5,349 bases of DNA from Gammaproteobacteria bacterium. Its GTDB lineage: Bacteria > Pseudomonadota > Gammaproteobacteria > JAJDOJ01. The notes beneath the pieces are model-generated. The model worked only from the letters and a program-made list of their open reading frames with translations. It was not told the origin of the DNA and ran no database searches. Shown piece by piece: positions 4,455 to 5,349 of this stretch. Every line of letters starts with the position of its first letter. Position 1 is the stretch's first letter. Location of the stretch: NCBI GenBank assembly GCA_027030565.1, contig JALVEU010000033.1, positions 1 to 5,349 of the forward strand, given 5' to 3'. The position numbers were made by a program, and so were the translations under genes.

Positions 4455-5349
4455 TCAGCCGTACAGCCCCCGCTGGCGCAGGAAGTGGTAGGTGGCCATC
4501 TTGATGGCGTCGTTGAAGACGAACCAGGCCAGCGCATAGGCCCACATGTAGAGGGCGTAGATCCAGCCGATGGGGGTGATGAGGAACCCATAGACGGCGA
4601 TCAGGGTGCCGAGCACGCGGGTGGAGAAGGTGGCACCGAACAGGATCCAGGAGGGATAGGGCCTTCGCCAAAACCAGTCGTCGATGCGCGTGTTGTATAT
4701 GGTGCCGTGGCCGGCGATGACCAGCTTGGCGAACATGAACGACTGGATCATCTCGGTGCTGAATTTCAGCTCCATGAGGATGAAGAACAGCAGGAACGAG
4801 GACAGCACGCCGGTGATTCCCAGCGTGCTGGCCACGGTGAGCATCTCGGGCATGTTCCAGCGCACGGGCTCGGTCTGGATCTTGGTGTTGTCGTAGGCGA
4901 TGGCCAGGATGGGGATGTCGTTGAGCAGGGCCAGGATGATGATCATGAGCGCCGTGATCGGATAGAAGTTGAACACCACGATGGACAGCGTCATGAACAG
5001 GATGATGCGGATGGTCTCGGCCACGCGGAAGATGGAGTAGCTCTTCATCCGTTCGAAGGTGATCCGCGCCTGCTTGATGGCCTCGTTGATCACCGACAGT
5101 CCAGGGGCGGTGAGGATGATGTCGGCGGCGGCGCGGGCCGCGTCGGTGGCATTGGCCACGGCGATGCCGCAGTCGGCCTTCTTGAGCGCCGGCGCGTCGT
5201 TGACCCCGTCGCCGGTCATGCCCACGATGTGATCGGCCTTCTGCAGGGTGTCGACGATGTAGTACTTGTCCTCGGGGACCACCTCCGCGAAGATGTCCAC
5301 GGTCTCGATGACCCGGATGATGGCCGACTCATGGGCCTTGAGGAAGCCA
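4455..5349 (-). CDS. Plasma-membrane proton-efflux P-type ATPase (P3A), C-terminal 297 residues
   Basis: The frame is open to the right edge, so this is the C-terminal part of a gene that begins outside; the GTG at 5300 is an internal codon. The fragment starts in the cytoplasmic P domain. AEVVPEDKY (residues 21-29) precedes the hinge motif T45-G-D-G-V-N-D-A-P53, which coordinates Mg and closes the phosphorylation site; the D-K-T-G-T phosphorylation loop itself would lie upstream of the edge. The remainder is the M5-M10 membrane bundle: roughly residues 112-130, 132-152 and 169-192, then three further segments between about 200 and the end. Asp144 in ALLNDIPIL occupies the place of the proton-binding Asp of plant and fungal H+-ATPases, and the phrase FYPITALMI is typical of prokaryotic P3A pumps. 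There is no regulatory C-terminal extension. It exports protons using ATP, raising membrane potential or protecting the cytoplasm from acid. The cation is inferred from family resemblance. Confidence 0.92.
   Translation of the reverse strand, partial: GFLKAHESAIIRVIETVDIFAEVVPEDKYYIVDTLQKADHIVGMTGDGVNDAPALKKADCGIAVANATDAARAAADIILTAPGLSVINEAIKQARITFERMKSYSIFRVAETIRIILFMTLSIVVFNFYPITALMIIILALLNDIPILAIAYDNTKIQTEPVRWNMPEMLTVASTLGITGVLSSFLLFFILMELKFSTEMIQSFMFAKLVIAGHGTIYNTRIDDWFWRRPYPSWILFGATFSTRVLGTLIAVYGFLITPIGWIYALYMWAYALAWFVFNDAIKMATYHFLRQRGLYG

Overview
The window is high-G+C DNA (well above 60% by eye) with strong Shine-Dalgarno sequences and GC-ending codons. A gammaproteobacterium is my best guess, perhaps a chemolithotrophic or stress-exposed one, but no marker gene fixes the taxonomy. 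None of the recognisable genes is a housekeeping gene; this looks like accessory or envelope-related DNA between two cut genes.

Layout. Positions 1-292 (+) hold the C-terminus of a membrane-associated protein resembling the LETM1-like family. A well-supported 57-residue hypothetical protein follows at 308-481 (+). An untranslated stretch of about 430 bases, less GC-biased than the genes, then leads to the most unusual gene of the window: 919-1470 (+) encodes a signal peptide followed by 43 near-perfect Met-X-Gly triplets (X = Ser, Gln or Gly), interrupted once by a 13-residue spacer and closed by a Lys/Trp-rich tail. A hairpin spans its stop codon. About 480 bases without a convincing gene follow, with a cluster of small hairpins. 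Positions 1951-3081 (+) encode an exported protein with a probable concanavalin-like beta-sandwich region joined to a C-terminal OmpA/Pal-type peptidoglycan-binding domain. Positions 3082-3531 hold no secure gene.

From 3532 on, the genes lie on the minus strand. A two-gene HEPN/MNT toxin-antitoxin module (HepT 4247-3858, MntA 3867-3532) overlaps by 10 bases and carries all diagnostic motifs (R-X4-H-X-Y in the toxin, G-S-X10-D-X-D in the nucleotidyltransferase). The window ends in the C-terminal 297 residues of a P-type ATPase of the proton-efflux (P3A) type, reading in from beyond the right edge and stopping at 4455.

How they may work together. The Met-Gly repeat protein and the OmpA-domain protein are both exported, so the middle of the window is envelope-directed, but each has its own Shine-Dalgarno sequence and a long spacer, so they need not be one operon. 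The HEPN/MNT pair is a self-contained defence or stability cassette. The ATPase would energise the inner membrane by proton export. The best candidate for something undescribed is the Met-X-Gly protein: possible roles are a sacrificial methionine sink for oxidants, soft-metal (copper/silver) binding, or a structural protein resembling sulfur-globule coat proteins. The sequence alone does not decide between these.
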